Below, one piece after another: positions 28,000 to 37,100 of a stretch of 64,000 nucleotides of DNA. The DNA comes from SZUA-265 sp965651905. Lineage in GTDB: Bacteria > Myxococcota_A > Polyangia > Polyangiales > Polyangiaceae. The notes under the pieces were generated by a model. That model did not search any database and was not told the origin of the DNA. It saw only the letters and a list, made by a program, of their open reading frames with translations. Position 1 is the first letter of the stretch, and each line of letters starts with the position of its first letter. Both the position numbers and the translations under genes were made by a program. The DNA is taken from the NCBI GenBank assembly GCA_965651905.1, contig CBFGUG010000016.1, positions 1 to 64,000 of the forward strand, written 5' to 3'.

Positions 28000-28725
28000 A
28001 TGGCATCTAAGATGGTGACGGACCGACAGAAGTCGGCTGAGGCAGTGGGCGCGTTGGGCAAGGCGCAAAGCGCGGAGCTGGCGACTGCGCTGGGCGATCG
28101 CTTGCGAGTGGAGGGGCCACTCACACTGGCGGAGTTCCTGGACGTCTTGGCCACGACGGTGGTCGACGCGTCAGCCCGAATGGTCGAAAAGGACGTGGCA
28201 CACGAGACGGAGCTGGCCGACGATCCCAAAGCGCGAGACGCTCGCGATGAGGCTGCTGCCGCCTTGAGCGCACGCTTAGTGGAGTTGCGGGAAGTTGTTA
28301 CGGGTTTACATGGCGCAACCGCAACGTCGCGAGTGTTCACATCATCCACACCTCGTGACCCCGTGGTGCTCGAGCGTTTCGCTGGCGAAGTGGCCGAACG
28401 CCTGCAAACTGCGTCCCTCGGCGCTTCGCGCATCGCTGGGGCTAGTCTTGATGTGGCGATTCTCGCCGAGGAGCTGAACCAACAACGGCAGGTATTGCGT
28501 GAACGCTTGGCTGACGTCGCCCGCGAGGTACGCGAAGCCCAAGTCAGTCAAGTTGCCAAACAAGCCGCGATTGACGACTACGATCGGGCGTTCACCGGCA
28601 TCGCTACCGTGTTTCAGGGGTTGTTCGCATTGGTCGGCAAAGACGAACTGGCCGCCCGTGTCCGCCCGTCCCAACGTCGCCCGGGCCAAACCGAAGAAGC
28701 CGGCGCAGCCGAACAGCCCAGCTGA
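28000..28725 (+). CDS. Helical/coiled-coil protein of unknown function
   Basis: A 241-aa, probably cytoplasmic protein (no signal, no membrane segment) starting at ATG 28000 behind AGGGG. Composition is Ala/Leu/Glu/Arg-rich with long heptad-like stretches, mainly residues 75-110 and 145-200 (VAILAEELNQQRQVLRERL, VAREVREAQVSQVAK). The C-terminal 25 residues are a Pro/Arg/Glu tail that looks disordered. No family recognised. It stands alone, followed by a palindrome and repeats. Confidence 0.6.
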   Translation: MASKMVTDRQKSAEAVGALGKAQSAELATALGDRLRVEGPLTLAEFLDVLATTVVDASARMVEKDVAHETELADDPKARDARDEAAAALSARLVELREVVTGLHGATATSRVFTSSTPRDPVVLERFAGEVAERLQTASLGASRIAGASLDVAILAEELNQQRQVLRERLADVAREVREAQVSQVAKQAAIDDYDRAFTGIATVFQGLFALVGKDELAARVRPSQRRPGQTEEAGAAEQPS

Positions 28726-28782
28726 CGTTTTTTCACCCCCACCGGGGTCCCTAACACTACTGCCAGAGACTTCAGAACGCCC

Positions 28783-28897
28783 GTGCGCAAAGCCCAGTTT
28801 TTGCCGTCGTTTTCGGCGAGTAACGGAGCGGAGCGTACTGCTGTACGTGAGCACCGTAACGCAGCCAAAACACAGCCAAAAGCCGGGATCTGCGCAC
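28783..28897. repeat. 115-bp imperfect palindrome
   Basis: Two ~55-bp arms pair across a centre near 28840, with outer arms GTGCGCA (28783-28789) and TGCGCAC (28891-28897) and an inner GTTTT/AAAAC pair at 28809 and 28867. The core is CGTAC-TGCT-GTACG (28834-28847). Arms align without gaps except for a one-base shift at the core; roughly two thirds of positions pair. It lies in non-coding DNA directly after the coiled-coil gene and could form a large hairpin in DNA or RNA. I suspect a dispersed repeat element, to be checked by searching the genome. Confidence 0.75.
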
Positions 28898-28939
28898 GTC
28901 GCTCCAGCAGAATTTATGGCAGTAGAAACTAACCTGCTC

Positions 28940-29144
28940 GCCACGCGCGTTCGCGAGGGCTACGAACGCGGCTTTCAGCTGCCAAAGGCCTTCGCAACGG
29001 TTGCGCACGCGCTTGTCTGTTGCCAGAGGCCTTCGCAACGCTCGCAAACTCGACTTTCAGTTGTCAAAGCTCTTCGCAACGCTCGCAAACGCGGTTGGCG
29101 GCGGCCAGAGGCCTTCGCAACGCTCGCAGACGCAATTGGCGTTA
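28940..29144. repeat. Five 41-bp degenerate tandem repeats
   Basis: Units start at 28940, 28981, 29022, 29063 and 29104, exactly 41 bp apart. The shared core is GCCAGAGGCCTTCGCAACG followed by CTCGCAAAC; the first copy is the most diverged. Because 41 is not divisible by three, successive copies are read in different frames, so the array is unlikely to be selected as protein, although open frames cross it. It ends about 60 bp before the small 59-aa gene and may lie in its promoter region. Confidence 0.85.
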
Positions 29145-29204
29145 GTGGCCGGTTCGGTGAGCGACTCGAGTCCCAGCCTGGAACCGCGTGACGGGGAGCG
29201 GCAG

Positions 29205-29384
29205 ATGGAATACCTTTTCTCCGTGGAGTCAGACGAACCAGCGCCGCCGCTAGAGAACGAAGACGGGGTGGATTTGACTTTGATTCGCTGGATGCTGTCG
29301 TTGACGCCCGCGGAGCGCGTGCTGAAGGTTGAAGGTATCGCTCGGTCCCTGCAGGAACTGCGGGAGCTGAACAATGAGCGGTAG
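29205..29384 (+). CDS. Small helical protein, partner of the nucleotidyltransferase-fold gene
   Basis: A 59-aa protein. ATG 29205 is supported by GGGGAG six bases upstream. The core (VDLTLIRWMLSLTPAERVLK, then a helix rich in Leu/Glu) resembles, from memory, short proteins with a DLTLIRWMLSLTPAER motif that precede nucleotidyltransferase-fold genes in several phyla. The end overlaps the next gene by 11 bp, so the two are coupled. It could be an antitoxin or a co-factor of the neighbour; no direct evidence decides this. Confidence 0.78.
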   Translation: MEYLFSVESDEPAPPLENEDGVDLTLIRWMLSLTPAERVLKVEGIARSLQELRELNNER

Positions 29385-29859
29385 TCTGCTCTCTCTACTC
29401 CGCGAGCTGTCACGACGCGAGATAGACCACGTCGTGGTAGGGGGCATGGCCGGAGTGCTGCACGGAGCGCCAGTCGTGACGGCTGATGTCGACATCGTGC
29501 ACAGTCGTAGTGACGTGAACGTCGCCAGGTTGGTCTCCCTGTTGGACGACTTGGATGCGACGTTTCGCTACGACGATCGAGGACTGAAGCCAAACGCATC
29601 GCATCTACAGGGTCCGGGTCATTCCTTGCTCGTTACGTCACTGGGTCCCCTGGACGTATTGGGTGAAGTAGCAGGTCAAGGTTACGACGACCTGATTGGC
29701 GACACTGTCGAAACGAATTTGGGTGACAGCTACACGTGCCGGGTGATCAGTTTGCCCAAACTCATATCGTTGAAAGAAGCCGCTGGACGCGAGAAAGACA
29801 AGATATCGCTACCAACTCTCCGGGCTACGCTCGCGGAGAAATTACGCTCCTCCCGGTAG
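29374..29859 (+). CDS. Nucleotidyltransferase-fold protein (AbiEii/DUF6036-like)
   Basis: A 161-aa cytoplasmic protein. Near residue 19 it has VVVGGMAGVLHGAPVVTADVDIV, split here as the glycine motif VVVGGMAGVLHG and the DVDIV acidic pair, typical of minimal nucleotidyltransferase-fold proteins (GG, then [DE]h[DE]h). A C-terminal RVISLPKLISLKEAAGREKD block, with KLISLKE and REKD, is also typical of the AbiEii/DUF6036-type group. Members include toxins that nucleotidylate tRNA or other targets, but most are uncharacterised. Starts at ATG 29374 inside the end of the 59-aa gene. Role as toxin is inference. Confidence 0.78.
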   Translation: MSGSLLSLLRELSRREIDHVVVGGMAGVLHGAPVVTADVDIVHSRSDVNVARLVSLLDDLDATFRYDDRGLKPNASHLQGPGHSLLVTSLGPLDVLGEVAGQGYDDLIGDTVETNLGDSYTCRVISLPKLISLKEAAGREKDKISLPTLRATLAEKLRSSR

Positions 29860-29901
29860 CTCTCCCGCCGAGAGGCTTACGTGGTCTGCCCAACTTTCGG
29901 G

Positions 29902-30786
29902 TCACGCGACGACAGGCGCCGGCGTCGTCTCGCCTGCGCCGATTGCTTCGAGTAGTGCGGAGGCGAGGATCATGGTGGCGCCGATCCATTCGATGCCGCT
30001 GGGGAGATCGCCCGTGATGATGGCGGCGGAGCCGACGGCGACGACGAGCTCCATGATGAGCAAGACTGACGAACGGCCTGCTTCCATGTGGTGAACGGCC
30101 CAGAACGTGCCGAGGGTGGCGAGCAGCACGATGCCGTAGCCGAAGCCGCCGAGCTGGAGCCACACGCTGGTGGGTACGCCCTCTGGTACGCTTGCTGCGC
30201 CGAGCAGCATGAGTGCGGCGGCCCAAACCAGACAGCCGACGAAGTTCATCGCGATCTTGGGCGGGATCGGAACCTCTTGGAGTTTGCGGAAGACGATGTT
30301 GACGCTGGCCAAGCCGAAACCCGCGAGTGTTGCCAAGATGTCTGCCAAGCCCGGCGGTGAGGCGGCGATTTGCGGGCCGCCGAGTACGAGGAACGCGCCG
30401 ACCAGCGCGAGCACCAAGCTGGCGCGCCGTTTGGTGTCGATGCGTTCACCCAAGACCAATCTGCCGCCGAGCACGCCCCACATCGGCAAGAGGTAAAACA
30501 GCACCATCACGCGGGTGACGTCGCCGATCACCATCGCCCACGCGAAGGCCAAGTTCGCCAAGCCGCCAAAGAAGGCGATGAGCAGCATGCTGCCGAGGTG
30601 TCCCGACCAGCTGCGTCGCCAGCGAAACAACAGCGGCAACGCGAGCAAGGCCACGCTGCCGTGGGCGCCGAGGGTGACCAGCGGTCCCTCGATGCCCTGG
30701 CTGCCGAAGTGTTTGAGCGGCAGCCACATCAGTCCCCAGATCGAGGACGCGCAGAGCAGCACACTTATCGGGATCCAGGCTCGCAT
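29902..30786 (-). CDS. EamA/DMT-superfamily transporter
   Basis: A 294-aa inner-membrane protein with about ten hydrophobic helices in two EamA halves, each of about 140 residues (SIWGLMWLPLKHFG near the start; FGLASVNIVFRKL opening the second half). Such drug/metabolite transporters export small metabolites; the substrate is not evident. ATG 30786. Only 29 bp separate it from the upstream ettA stop on the same strand, so the two may be cotranscribed. Confidence 0.87.
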   Translation of the reverse strand: MRAWIPISVLLCASSIWGLMWLPLKHFGSQGIEGPLVTLGAHGSVALLALPLLFRWRRSWSGHLGSMLLIAFFGGLANLAFAWAMVIGDVTRVMVLFYLLPMWGVLGGRLVLGERIDTKRRASLVLALVGAFLVLGGPQIAASPPGLADILATLAGFGLASVNIVFRKLQEVPIPPKIAMNFVGCLVWAAALMLLGAASVPEGVPTSVWLQLGGFGYGIVLLATLGTFWAVHHMEAGRSSVLLIMELVVAVGSAAIITGDLPSGIEWIGATMILASALLEAIGAGETTPAPVVA

Positions 30787-30815
30787 GGGGGCGACCGCCT
30801 CGCTCGAAGCTGAGT

Positions 30816-32489
30816 TCAGCGGGTCAGGGGTTTGTAACGCATCGGCTTGGGACGCAATGCATCTTCACCCAACCGACGTTTCTTGTCGGCTTCGTAGTCG
30901 TCGAAGTTGCCTTCGAACCACTCGACGTGACTGTCACCTTCGAACGCGAGGATGTGCGTCGCGATGCGGTTGAGGAACCAGCGATCGTGGCTGATGACGA
31001 CGGCGCAGCCGGGAAACGACAAGAGTGCGCTCTCGAGTGCACGCAACGTTTCGACGTCGAGGTCGTTGGTGGGCTCGTCGAGTAGCAGTAGATTGCCGCC
31101 TGTCGCCAGCAGCTTCGCCAGGTGTACGCGGTTGCGCTCGCCGCCCGACAGCGTGCCGATTTTCTTTTGTTGGTCGCTACCCTTGAAGCCGAACCACGAG
31201 CAATAGGCGCGCGACGCGACTTCGCGGGTGCCGAGCTGCATGCTGTCTTCGCCCTTCGAGATCTCTTGCCAGACGTTGTTGTCGGCCTTCAAGTTCTCAC
31301 GACTTTGATCGACGTAGCCGATTGAAACGGTCTCACCGACGATGAGCTCGCCGCCATCGGGGGTTTCTTCGCCGACGATCATGCGAAATAGTGTCGTCTT
31401 GCCCGCGCCATTGCCGCCGATCACCCCGACGATGCCCGCTCGAGGCAAATTGAAGTCGAGCCCGTCGATCAACAGGCGCTCGCCGAAACCTTTCTTGAGT
31501 CCTCGGGCTTCGAGCACCTGGTCGCCTAGGCGTGGACCTGGCGGGATGCTGATTTCGGAAGCTTCGTACTTGTCGGCGGATGCCTGGCTCGCCAGCTCTT
31601 CGTAGGCGTTGAGGCGGGCTTTGCCTTTGGCTTGGCGCGCCTTGGCGGACGAGTTGACCCACTCGAGCTCTTGCTTGAGTTTGCGCTGCCGAGCGCTCTG
31701 TTGTTTTTCCTCGTCGGCGAGGCGTGCGGCTTTTTGCTCGAGCCACGCCGAGTAGTTGCCCTTGAACGGATAGCCGTGCCCGCGGTCGAGCTCCAAGATC
31801 CACTCCGCCACGTTGTCGAGGAAGTAGCGATCATGCGTCACGGCCACCACCGTGCCTTTGAACCCATGCAAGAACTGCTCGAGCCACAACACGGACTCCG
31901 CGTCCAGGTGGTTCGTGGGCTCGTCGAGCAACAGCAGGTCGGGGTTGCTGAGCAGCAGGCGACACAGCGCGACGCGGCGACGCTCGCCGCCAGACAGGTG
32001 TTCGATGCGCTGGTCGGGTGCGGGCAGGCGCAGCGAGTCCATCGCGATTTCGACGGTGCTATCGAGGCTCCAGGCGTCGCAGGCGTCGATCTTGTCTTGG
32101 AGCTTGGCCTGGGTTTCCATCAGCGCGTTCATCTCATCGTCGGACATCGGCTCGGCGAACTTCATGCTCACCGCTTCGAACTCTTGAAGCAGCGAACGGG
32201 TGGCTTTCACCGCGTCTTCGACTGCGTCGCGCACCGTCTCCATGCCTTCGAGCTTGGGCTCTTGCTCGAAGTAGCCGATTTGGGTTCCGGGTTTGGGCTT
32301 GGCTTCACCAGTAAATTCAGTGTCGACGCCGGCCATGATGCGAAGCAGCGACGACTTACCTGAGCCGTTCGCGCCCAGTACGCCGATTTTTGCCCCTGGA
32401 AAGAACGCCAGGTGAATGCTCTGCAGCACCACTTTGTCCGGGGGATGAACCCGGGTGACGTCCGTCATGGTGAAGATGAAATCGCCCAT
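30816..32489 (-). CDS. ettA: Energy-dependent translational throttle ABC-F protein
   Basis: A 557-aa ABC-F ATPase matching EttA, which binds the ribosomal E site and gates entry into elongation according to the ADP/ATP ratio. Two ABC cassettes: Walker A GANGSGKSS (about residue 39) and GGNGAGKTT, signatures LSGGERRRVAL and LSGGERNRVHLA, with Walker B LLLLDEPTNHLD and LLLLDEPTNDLD. The FIFTMTDVTRV start and the WILELDRGHGYPFKGNYS arm sequence place it in EttA rather than other ABC-F groups. No membrane segments. It starts at ATG 32489, only 42 bp from the divergent UbiB-type gene. Confidence 0.95.
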   Translation of the reverse strand: MGDFIFTMTDVTRVHPPDKVVLQSIHLAFFPGAKIGVLGANGSGKSSLLRIMAGVDTEFTGEAKPKPGTQIGYFEQEPKLEGMETVRDAVEDAVKATRSLLQEFEAVSMKFAEPMSDDEMNALMETQAKLQDKIDACDAWSLDSTVEIAMDSLRLPAPDQRIEHLSGGERRRVALCRLLLSNPDLLLLDEPTNHLDAESVLWLEQFLHGFKGTVVAVTHDRYFLDNVAEWILELDRGHGYPFKGNYSAWLEQKAARLADEEKQQSARQRKLKQELEWVNSSAKARQAKGKARLNAYEELASQASADKYEASEISIPPGPRLGDQVLEARGLKKGFGERLLIDGLDFNLPRAGIVGVIGGNGAGKTTLFRMIVGEETPDGGELIVGETVSIGYVDQSRENLKADNNVWQEISKGEDSMQLGTREVASRAYCSWFGFKGSDQQKKIGTLSGGERNRVHLAKLLATGGNLLLLDEPTNDLDVETLRALESALLSFPGCAVVISHDRWFLNRIATHILAFEGDSHVEWFEGNFDDYEADKKRRLGEDALRPKPMRYKPLTR

Positions 32490-32531
32490 GCGCGGGAACT
32501 TACGGGAGTGTGTGGGGCGGCAACAAGCTGA

Positions 32532-33956
32532 ATGTTTGGTCGGACAAGCGCGGGGCTCACGGTTAGACTCGCCAATTCGCTCAGCCGCGATAGATCATCG
32601 AGTCCCGTGTTGCTCCGTACGCTTCGCTCCCTGCTCCTGTTCGCGCGAATCCTCGCGTCGTACGCGCTGCAGTGGACGATCTGGAGGCTATCTGGACGCA
32701 GGCTGTTCAATCCGCGTTGGCAGCGCGTGCACGAGCGTAACGCGCAGCGCCTCGCCGATGGTTTTGCCACGCTGCGTGGCGTCTACATCAAACTTGGACA
32801 GGTGATCAGCGTGCTTGGCACCTTCTTGCCAGCCGCCTACGCCAACGCTTTGGAGCGCCTGCAAGACGACGTGCCTCCCCACCCGTTTTCAGCCATGGCA
32901 AAACGCCTCGCCGAAGCCTGGGGTGAGGACTGGAGTGAGCGCGTGCAGAGCCTCGACGAGCAACCGCTGGCTGCCGCTTCGCTCGCCCAAGTCCACCGCG
33001 CGACCCTGCGTGACGGCACGGACGTCGCGATCAAAATCCTCTACCCGGACGTCAAGCGCTTGATCGCCGTCGACTTACGCGTGATCTCGTGGGTGATGCC
33101 CATCGTGCATCGTTTGTTTGGGTTTCGAGGGACGCACAAGGTCGTCGCCCAATTGCGCCGAATGTTGGCGGAAGAGACCGACTACGACCACGAACGACGC
33201 AACATCGAGCGGGTGCGGGCGCTGCTCGGACAGCGCACGGACATCATCGTGCCGCGGGTGTTTGCCGAACTGAGCGGCGACAGTGTGCTCGTGCTCAGTC
33301 TGGAGCACGGGGTCAAACCCGTCGATGTTCGGGCGGTCGAGTCGGCGGGCGGCGATCCGCTCGCCATCGCCAACACGCTCGTCGACTGTTACTTGTCGAT
33401 GTTGCTCGAACACCGCGTCTTTCACGCCGACCCGCACCCGGGTAATTTTTTGGTGCAAGATGGGCGGCTGGTGATGCTCGATTATGGCGCCTTGGGCGAG
33501 GTCAGCGAAGAGCTGGTCGGCGGCCTGAAGAAGGTCATCATGGGCGGTCTCTCGCGCAACGCAGACCAAGTGCTCAACGGCATCGAAGAGATGGGCTTCG
33601 TCGCGGAAGACGGCAATCGCGAGATGTTGCGCGAGGTCGGGCACGAGTACCTGCACGCGCTCTCGTCGATGAAGGTGAACAACTTTGCGACGCTTGCGCC
33701 GCAACAGATCCGTCAGCTGTCGGGTTTCGATCAGTTGCGGGGTCGTTTACGCAAGGTGGCGAGCAGTGTGGCCTACCCGGACGGGTACTTCTATCTCGAA
33801 CGCACGCTGGTGCTGTTGTTCGGAGTGGTGGCGACGCTCGTTCCCGAAAAAGGGCTGTTGGGTGTGGCGGCGCCTCACGCGTCCCGCGCGCTGTTGCGTT
33901 CGTATTCGCGCAAGGGCAAGGACACCGCGGCGCCCAGCAGTGCGCCTGCCGTCTGA
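32532..33956 (+). CDS. UbiB/AarF (ABC1) atypical kinase
   Basis: A 474-aa member of the UbiB/AarF/ABC1 family of atypical kinase-fold ATPases, linked to ubiquinone or menaquinone biosynthesis and lipid homeostasis. The family signatures are intact: KxGQ motif VYIKLGQ (about residue 87), alanine-rich loop LAAASLAQVHRA, HADPHPGNFLV and LDYGALG (metal-binding). Residues about 430-450 look like a membrane helix. ATG 32532. Divergent from ettA; convergence with nothing downstream. Confidence 0.9.
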   Translation: MFGRTSAGLTVRLANSLSRDRSSSPVLLRTLRSLLLFARILASYALQWTIWRLSGRRLFNPRWQRVHERNAQRLADGFATLRGVYIKLGQVISVLGTFLPAAYANALERLQDDVPPHPFSAMAKRLAEAWGEDWSERVQSLDEQPLAAASLAQVHRATLRDGTDVAIKILYPDVKRLIAVDLRVISWVMPIVHRLFGFRGTHKVVAQLRRMLAEETDYDHERRNIERVRALLGQRTDIIVPRVFAELSGDSVLVLSLEHGVKPVDVRAVESAGGDPLAIANTLVDCYLSMLLEHRVFHADPHPGNFLVQDGRLVMLDYGALGEVSEELVGGLKKVIMGGLSRNADQVLNGIEEMGFVAEDGNREMLREVGHEYLHALSSMKVNNFATLAPQQIRQLSGFDQLRGRLRKVASSVAYPDGYFYLERTLVLLFGVVATLVPEKGLLGVAAPHASRALLRSYSRKGKDTAAPSSAPAV

Positions 33957-34193
33957 ACCGAGGCTGGCGCATAAATATCTGATAAGAAAGAGCAATTCTC
34001 CGAGTGCTCGACGATCGGGTCGCCAGCGACCAGATCAATTGCGTGCCTGAGGCGTTTTGTAGAGGTCGGCACTGACATCTCGCCCTCTGCAATCGGGCGC
34101 CAAGTCCCCTCAAACACGCCAAAACGTCGGCCCAACCGGGCCTCGCTGGCTAGGCTAGAGGACCGCCTCGAAGTGTCCGCAGATCCCAATTGA
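33957..34193. other. Intergenic region before tamB
   Basis: A 237-bp gap between co-directional genes. I see no repeat, hairpin or convincing promoter motif. Confidence 0.4.
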
Positions 34194-37100
34194 ATGGCCC
34201 ACTCCTCCTATCCCCCGCACGCGCGCCAGACGCGCTTCGATCCTGGGAGACTGGTGGCTCGGCTGTTGTGTTTGGTGTTTGGGGTTTTGGGGGCGCTGCC
34301 TCTTGGTGCGGGGTTCATCGCGCGTTCTGAGATGGCTCAGGAATGGGTGTCGAAGGAAACCGCGGCGCGGCTCGAAGCCCTGCTCGGGGTCGAGGCGAGT
34401 TACGCCGTTCGCATCAACCTGCTACCGCTTGAGATCGCCCTCGAAGATCTGACCGTGCAAGCGGACGACGGACTCGGACCTGCGGTGCAAGCCGAGCGTA
34501 TCTCGATCACACCCGGCATGTTCTCGCTGCTCGACGGCAAGATCGACATCGGCAACATCGAGATCGACCGCGCGACGCAGCGCCTCGTGATCGAAGACGG
34601 CAAGATCACGAACCTGACGTACCAGTTGCCGACCGCTCCAGAGTCGGACGACGATGTGCCGAAAGCGCCGTTCCGCGCGTTGTCTGCGTCTGATACGCGT
34701 TTGGATCTCACGATCGACGGCACGCACGTGCAAACGGGGCCAATCGACGTCGACGTGTTTGCCGAGGACGGCGGGGGATTCGAAATCGCGCTGCGCATGG
34801 GCGAGAGCCGCATCAAGTACGCGCCGCGATCGTTCGCGTGGGAAAAACCCCCGGAAACGAAACGTGGAAAGCCCGTCACCGATCCCGTCGAATTGTTCTG
34901 GGACGAAGACGTGATCTGCCAACTCGACGCGCGGGTGCGGGTTGGAGACGACCACGTGTTGGTTCGACGACTCGTACTGACTGCAGGTGTCGACATCGAT
35001 CCCACGTCAGGGACCGAGCCAGGCTGCCCCGTGGTGCAAGAATCGCCCGTGGAACCCAGTGAGCAAGCGCCAGACTTCGTGTCGTTGCGCAGCACGCAAC
35101 TGCGCGTCGTACTCGGTCCACAACGAGCTTGGGCGGTCGAGGGCAGCGTCGAGGGGCAGTTCCCCGTCGACCTGCTCAATCGCGCGACAGCCAACAACCC
35201 GACGTTTCACGGCAACATCACCCTAGTGGGCGATCTCGATTTCAACTCGAACATGCGCATGCCCGAGTTCACGGGCCGCTTCGAGACGGGCGAGTTCATG
35301 TTGGCGGGACGGCGCCTCGTCGAGTTCTCGAAAGCTGAGGTAGAGCTGGCCGACGACCAGATCAAGGTGCCGCGGCTCACGGCGCAGTACGCGGGCGGCC
35401 CGGTCGAAGTCGAAGACGTCGTCATCGAACCTTTCGAGCCGGGCATTCCCCTGCGCTCGAAGCGAGTGCTGGGTACCGACGTCTCGTTTTCAGGCATGAT
35501 CCGCGACCTCGACATCACGCCGAACACCATAGTGCAGTGGCATTTGGATCGCGTGCACGTGGCAAACTTCGGGGGCACGCTGGATCCGCCGAAACTCGAC
35601 GGCGACTTGCAAGTCGATACCTCGCAGTTCGAGCTGTTCAACAAGGCCCACCACAGCCCCACACGCAAGCACATGATCGGCGTCAAACCCCGGGCGTCGC
35701 TGCGTGGACGCTTTGCGGTGCGCAACGACTCCGTTCAGTTCAACGACATGGACATCAGGTTCGGCAAGAGCCACATGCACACGACCGTGCACCTGGGGTT
35801 CGACAGCTGGATCCTCGTCGACCTGCCTACCACGTCGATCGACCTGGCTGAGATCAGCCCACTGGTGACCGTGCCCCTGCAAGGCACGCTGAACCTTTCG
35901 GCGAAGATGGACGGCGAGATGGAGAACCCCACGCTCAAAGCCAACATGGAAATCGTCGACCTGGTGTTTGCGGGGTATCCGCTCGGCGATCTGCGCGCCG
36001 AGCACACCACCTTTCGCCCTCTGTGGTTGGAGATCGAGCGCGGCGTACTGCGCAAGGGTAAGAGCACGTTCCGCATCCCCAAAGCCCGTTTGGACTTCGA
36101 CAAGCAAGCGTCCATCGAAGCCGACTTGCTCGTTTCGACGGCGGGTGCCGACGTTCGCGACTTTTTGCAGATGTGGCACTTCGACCAGGACGACACTTGG
36201 AAGGACTTGGAGGGATCGCTCACGACCAACAGTCGCGTCCGTTTCGTGATGGATGGCCCGGGTGATCCGTGTGGCGAGGGCAACTTGCGCGTCAACGGGA
36301 ACGCCAAGTTCAAGAACTTGGGCCTGTTCGGGGAGAACTACGACGCGGGGGACGTCGACTACGACTTCGGCTGGCGTGACGTGCAAGCGAGTTATCACGG
36401 GATGGAGCTCGACCTTTCGAACGTTCACCTCGAGAAGGGGCTCGGCAGCATCATCGGCAGCCTGAACATCACCGAGGGAGCCAAGTTGCGTGGAAACCTG
36501 GTCGCGACGGCGATCCCCATCGACAAGCTCCAGGGCGCTGGAGACATGGGCAAGGTTCTCACGGGTACCGTGAGCGCGATGGCCCAAGTCAGCGGCAGCT
36601 TGGACCAGCTGGATTCGAAAATCCGCGCGACAGTCAGCCCCGTGATGCTCGGGCGCTCCAGGCTGCCCGCCTCCAAACTAGAAATTCACCTCGAGCCGAC
36701 GGCTAGCGACGTTCAGTTCGCGGCCGCACCGAGTCGCTGCGGCAACCAAATTCCCCTGAAACCCGACGCCGCAGCCAAGGCCAGCGACAAGGCCCAAGGC
36801 ATTTACCACATCGCTGGGCACTTGTTCGGGCAGCAGGTGATGTTCGACAAGTTCTCGATCACGCGGCAAACGAAGAAAATCGCGAAGGGCGGCGTGTTGT
36901 TCAACGACTTGAACTTGGGACCACTGCTCGAGTTGCACCCCGAGGTCGGTTTGGCCAAACAGCGCCCTGCGGGTAAACTCTCGGGGAGGGTGGACCTGGC
37001 GCGAATGCCGCTGGATCACTGGGCGTCGACGCAAGCGGTGGCGGACATCGGCACGTTTTGGATGTCTTGGAAGGGGTTCCGATTGAGCACGGAACCCGTC

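Noticed and set aside
28940..29144. Possible CRISPR array
   Set aside because: The units are contiguous 41-bp degenerate repeats without unique spacers, and no cas gene is nearby.
28499..29191. Plus-strand frame running through the palindrome and repeats
   Set aside because: Its first part overlaps the coiled-coil gene in another frame and its end is created by the 41-bp repeats, which change frame each unit.
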